A DNA stretch of 64,000 nucleotides from NCBI RefSeq assembly GCF_000243715.2, contig NZ_AHMO02000008.1, positions 2,088,001-2,152,000 of the forward strand. The letters run 5' to 3'. The DNA is from Leptospira broomii serovar Hurstbridge str. 5399 (lineage in GTDB: Bacteria > Spirochaetota > Leptospiria > Leptospirales > Leptospiraceae). This document shows positions 62,336 through 64,000 of this stretch, one piece after another. Position 1 is the first letter of the stretch, and each line of letters begins with the position of its first letter. The position numbers and the translations under genes are program-made. The notes under the pieces were generated by a model. It saw nothing but the letters and a program-made list of their open reading frames with translations, was not told the origin of the DNA and did no database searches.

Positions 62336-63469
62336 ATGTTAAATTATGGGTTGGGGGTTGCGATCATCTATTTTGGATCCGGACTTTCATTTCTACTCGC
62401 TTTCCAGCGCATTCTAACGCGACAAAAGGGGCGAGAGGATAGGCTGGCGACGGTTTTATTTGCAGCTTTAGGTATTATTCTATTTTCTTCGGGCAATGTC
62501 GTGAGAGAAGTGGACCAGACCTATCCACATTCTATTTTTCTATTGCTTACCTCTTTTTCAACAATCGGTCCCCTGACTCTTTTATACACGCATTCCCTCC
62601 TTTACCCTAATCAAGCGCTCGATCGCGACGTCCGATTGCATTTCATCGTTCCGGGGATTTTTCTGATCCTGGAGGTTTTTTTCTTTGCTAGACCGATTCC
62701 GGTGATAATCGAAGATTTAAAGGATTTTAGGACGATTCGATTTCGACATTACTTGGCCTTTTCGTTCCTGATAACTACCCTGCTAACTACGGGATATTTC
62801 TTAGTCCGTTATCGTATGTTATTAACCGTATTTTCCGTAAAGGAAATCCGCCCTCAAATCCGTTTTATTTTGACTTTAGCCACCGTTACGGTTTGCGCGA
62901 TGTACTCTCTCATTTTCGGATTTATGGCAGGTTTGAATGGTCTCTTTGAAATCGGGGGAATGCTCGTTACACTAACCGTTATCTTGCTCTTTCTCGCCCC
63001 CGCTAGATATCCTAATTTTTTTGCGCCTTTGACGCGCGAAGTTCGCCGAAAAAAATACGAAAAATCCCTGTTAGTCGGATTGGATTTAGCCCTATTAGAG
63101 TTGCGAATGGATGAGTTGATGCGAGAAGGGAAATTGTACAGGGACCCGGATCTAACCCTGCATAGCCTTGCCGACGACCTGGAAATCAAGCCTTATCAGC
63201 TTACGGAATTTTTGAATGAACATTTACAAGTAGGCTTCTACAATTATATTAACCGGTTTCGAATCGATGAAGCCGTTGCCTTACTTTCGGAAAATCCCGA
63301 AAAGGACATTCTCTCTATATGTTATTTTGTCGGATTCAATTCGAAGTCTTCGTTTAATGATGCGTTTCGGAAGATGACGGGCAAAACGCCGAGCCAACTT
63401 CGTCGCACACGATTCGAGAAAAATAAAGTGTCACCCAAATCTCGGGTCGCGAAGCCTGTCGAACTTTAG
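62336..63469 (+). CDS. Membrane-bound AraC-family regulator
   Basis: About 377 residues. Six or seven hydrophobic helices span residues 3-225 ([27 protein letters not shown] onward). A linker ([18 protein letters not shown]) leads to a C-terminal AraC/XylS double helix-turn-helix ([25 protein letters not shown] and [53 protein letters not shown]). It lacks the large periplasmic domain of the regulator at 16573, so the signal is probably sensed within the membrane. ATG 62336 starts at the first helix; the frame is open to 62216 without support. It is divergent from the di-heme gene. Confidence 0.85.
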   Translation: MLNYGLGVAIIYFGSGLSFLLAFQRILTRQKGREDRLATVLFAALGIILFSSGNVVREVDQTYPHSIFLLLTSFSTIGPLTLLYTHSLLYPNQALDRDVRLHFIVPGIFLILEVFFFARPIPVIIEDLKDFRTIRFRHYLAFSFLITTLLTTGYFLVRYRMLLTVFSVKEIRPQIRFILTLATVTVCAMYSLIFGFMAGLNGLFEIGGMLVTLTVILLFLAPARYPNFFAPLTREVRRKKYEKSLLVGLDLALLELRMDELMREGKLYRDPDLTLHSLADDLEIKPYQLTEFLNEHLQVGFYNYINRFRIDEAVALLSENPEKDILSICYFVGFNSKSSFNDAFRKMTGKTPSQLRRTRFEKNKVSPKSRVAKPVEL

Positions 63470-64000
63470 GGTTGGAATTCCGTAAAAAGCAAGATCCAAT
63501 TATCGCTGTTTCTGTCCTGCCAATCTTTCTCCGAATAAAATTTGCCTCCGACCAGGTCTAGAATCTTTTTCATATACGGTTCGCCTGGATCAAAATCTTG
63601 CGCGTCCAGGAAAATCGAACCTCCCCATTTCTTCTTTGCCTGAGTATGAGAATACACTCCCTTTAGCAGCTCGATTGCCTTGTTGTCCAAAGGGAAATTA
63701 TATTTTTGCGAAAGCTCTTTGACGAGTTTGGCGACCGCCCCCGATTGAAGCGGATTCGCTAAGAGCATTTCGGTGTCTTTGCCTACGATCTCGACTTGGA
63801 AGCAATTTCTATTCGTTCCAGTCGCGGCAGCGGCCATATGCAAGTGGTGATCCAAAAGCTGATAGACTTTTCCGTCTTTATCAGCAAGGAAAGTCGCTGA
63901 TAAATTCCGTTTTTCTAATACTTTTAAGGTAAGATTATAGTCAGGAATCGCGGTAAAATGCAAAACCACACAATCCGCAGTGATTGCACCTCTATAATTA
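63466..64000 (-). CDS. N-acetylmuramoyl-L-alanine amidase (Amidase_2), 5' truncated by window
   Basis: The frame remains open to base 64000 (upstream residues [17 protein letters not shown]), so the gene continues beyond the window and the GTG at 63969 is internal. The visible 178 residues are an Amidase_2/PGRP-type domain. VLHFTA carries the first zinc His, [12 protein letters not shown] and FQVEIVG the core, and a later [15 protein letters not shown]...DFDPGEPYM the second zinc His and the substrate region. It cleaves the amide between muramic acid and the peptide stem in cell-wall turnover. The stop overlaps the convergent AraC gene's stop by four bases. Confidence 0.85.
   Translation of the reverse strand, partial: NYRGAITADCVVLHFTAIPDYNLTLKVLEKRNLSATFLADKDGKVYQLLDHHLHMAAAATGTNRNCFQVEIVGKDTEMLLANPLQSGAVAKLVKELSQKYNFPLDNKAIELLKGVYSHTQAKKKWGGSIFLDAQDFDPGEPYMKKILDLVGGKFYSEKDWQDRNSDNWILLFTEFQP

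Overview
The window looks like a chromosomal segment of a spirochaete of the genus Leptospira. This rests on established lineage habits that I recognise, not on a database search: many lipoproteins with loose spirochaetal lipoboxes (LGFVGC, ALSC, AVSC, LSSC), several 7TMR-DISM receptors, a DUF1577/PilZ protein, NHL-repeat lipoproteins, frequent TTG/GTG starts, and an Ile-Ala tRNA pair with no rRNA genes beside it. The moderate base composition would suit the intermediate (P2) leptospires, but the species is inference. There are no phage genes, transposases or CRISPR arrays. This is dense core and accessory chromosome with many sensory genes.

Layout. 1-7.2 kb: a SpoIIE-type phosphatase cut by the window edge, a crotonase, a YdcZ-like membrane protein, a 7TMR-DISM histidine kinase, a divergent RibD-like reductase/HxlR regulator pair, and an AlkZ-like winged-helix protein. 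7.5-13.5 kb: a heavy-metal RND efflux operon (small Cys/His protein, then CzcC-, CzcB- and CzcA-like proteins), with alternative hairpins at the czcC ribosome-binding site. 13.5-18.3 kb: a lipoprotein and a porin, divergent from a membrane-bound AraC regulator with a 7TMR-DISM sensor. 18.3-26 kb: a TfoX-like protein with a histone-H1-like tail, a large flavoprotein/NosR-like ferredoxin fusion, and two paralogous polytopic proteins flanking a PQQ-type sugar dehydrogenase. 26.0-26.2 kb: tRNA-Ala and tRNA-Ile. 26.2-28.1 kb: an acyltransferase and a cNMP-binding protein.

28.2-32.7 kb is a tight five-gene operon: a strictosidine-synthase-like protein, an ACAD10/11-type acyl-CoA dehydrogenase, an APH-type kinase, a DUF6285 protein and a histidine phosphatase. 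It resembles a split version of the animal ACAD11 pathway for 4-hydroxy acids. 32.8-44.5 kb: a PilZ protein, an LCAT-like lipase, a PAS histidine kinase with an enlarged core, a GST/MAPEG/thioesterase cluster, an alcohol dehydrogenase, two membrane proteins and a chemotaxis receptor. 45-53 kb: a large unknown protein, a pectinacetylesterase-family lipoprotein, a quinone oxidoreductase, Lon protease and a DegT aminotransferase. 53-64 kb: a hybrid kinase with two kinase cores, two NHL-repeat lipoproteins around a GC-rich palindromic island, dps behind a double PerR/Fur-like operator, a branched RNA structure, a di-heme lipoprotein, a second membrane-bound AraC regulator and an amidase cut by the window edge.

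The most useful leads are the split ACAD11-like operon, the branched RNA between dps and the di-heme gene, the double operator over the dps promoter, and the possible ribosome-binding-site switch in the efflux operon. All functional statements come from motifs and gene order read by eye.
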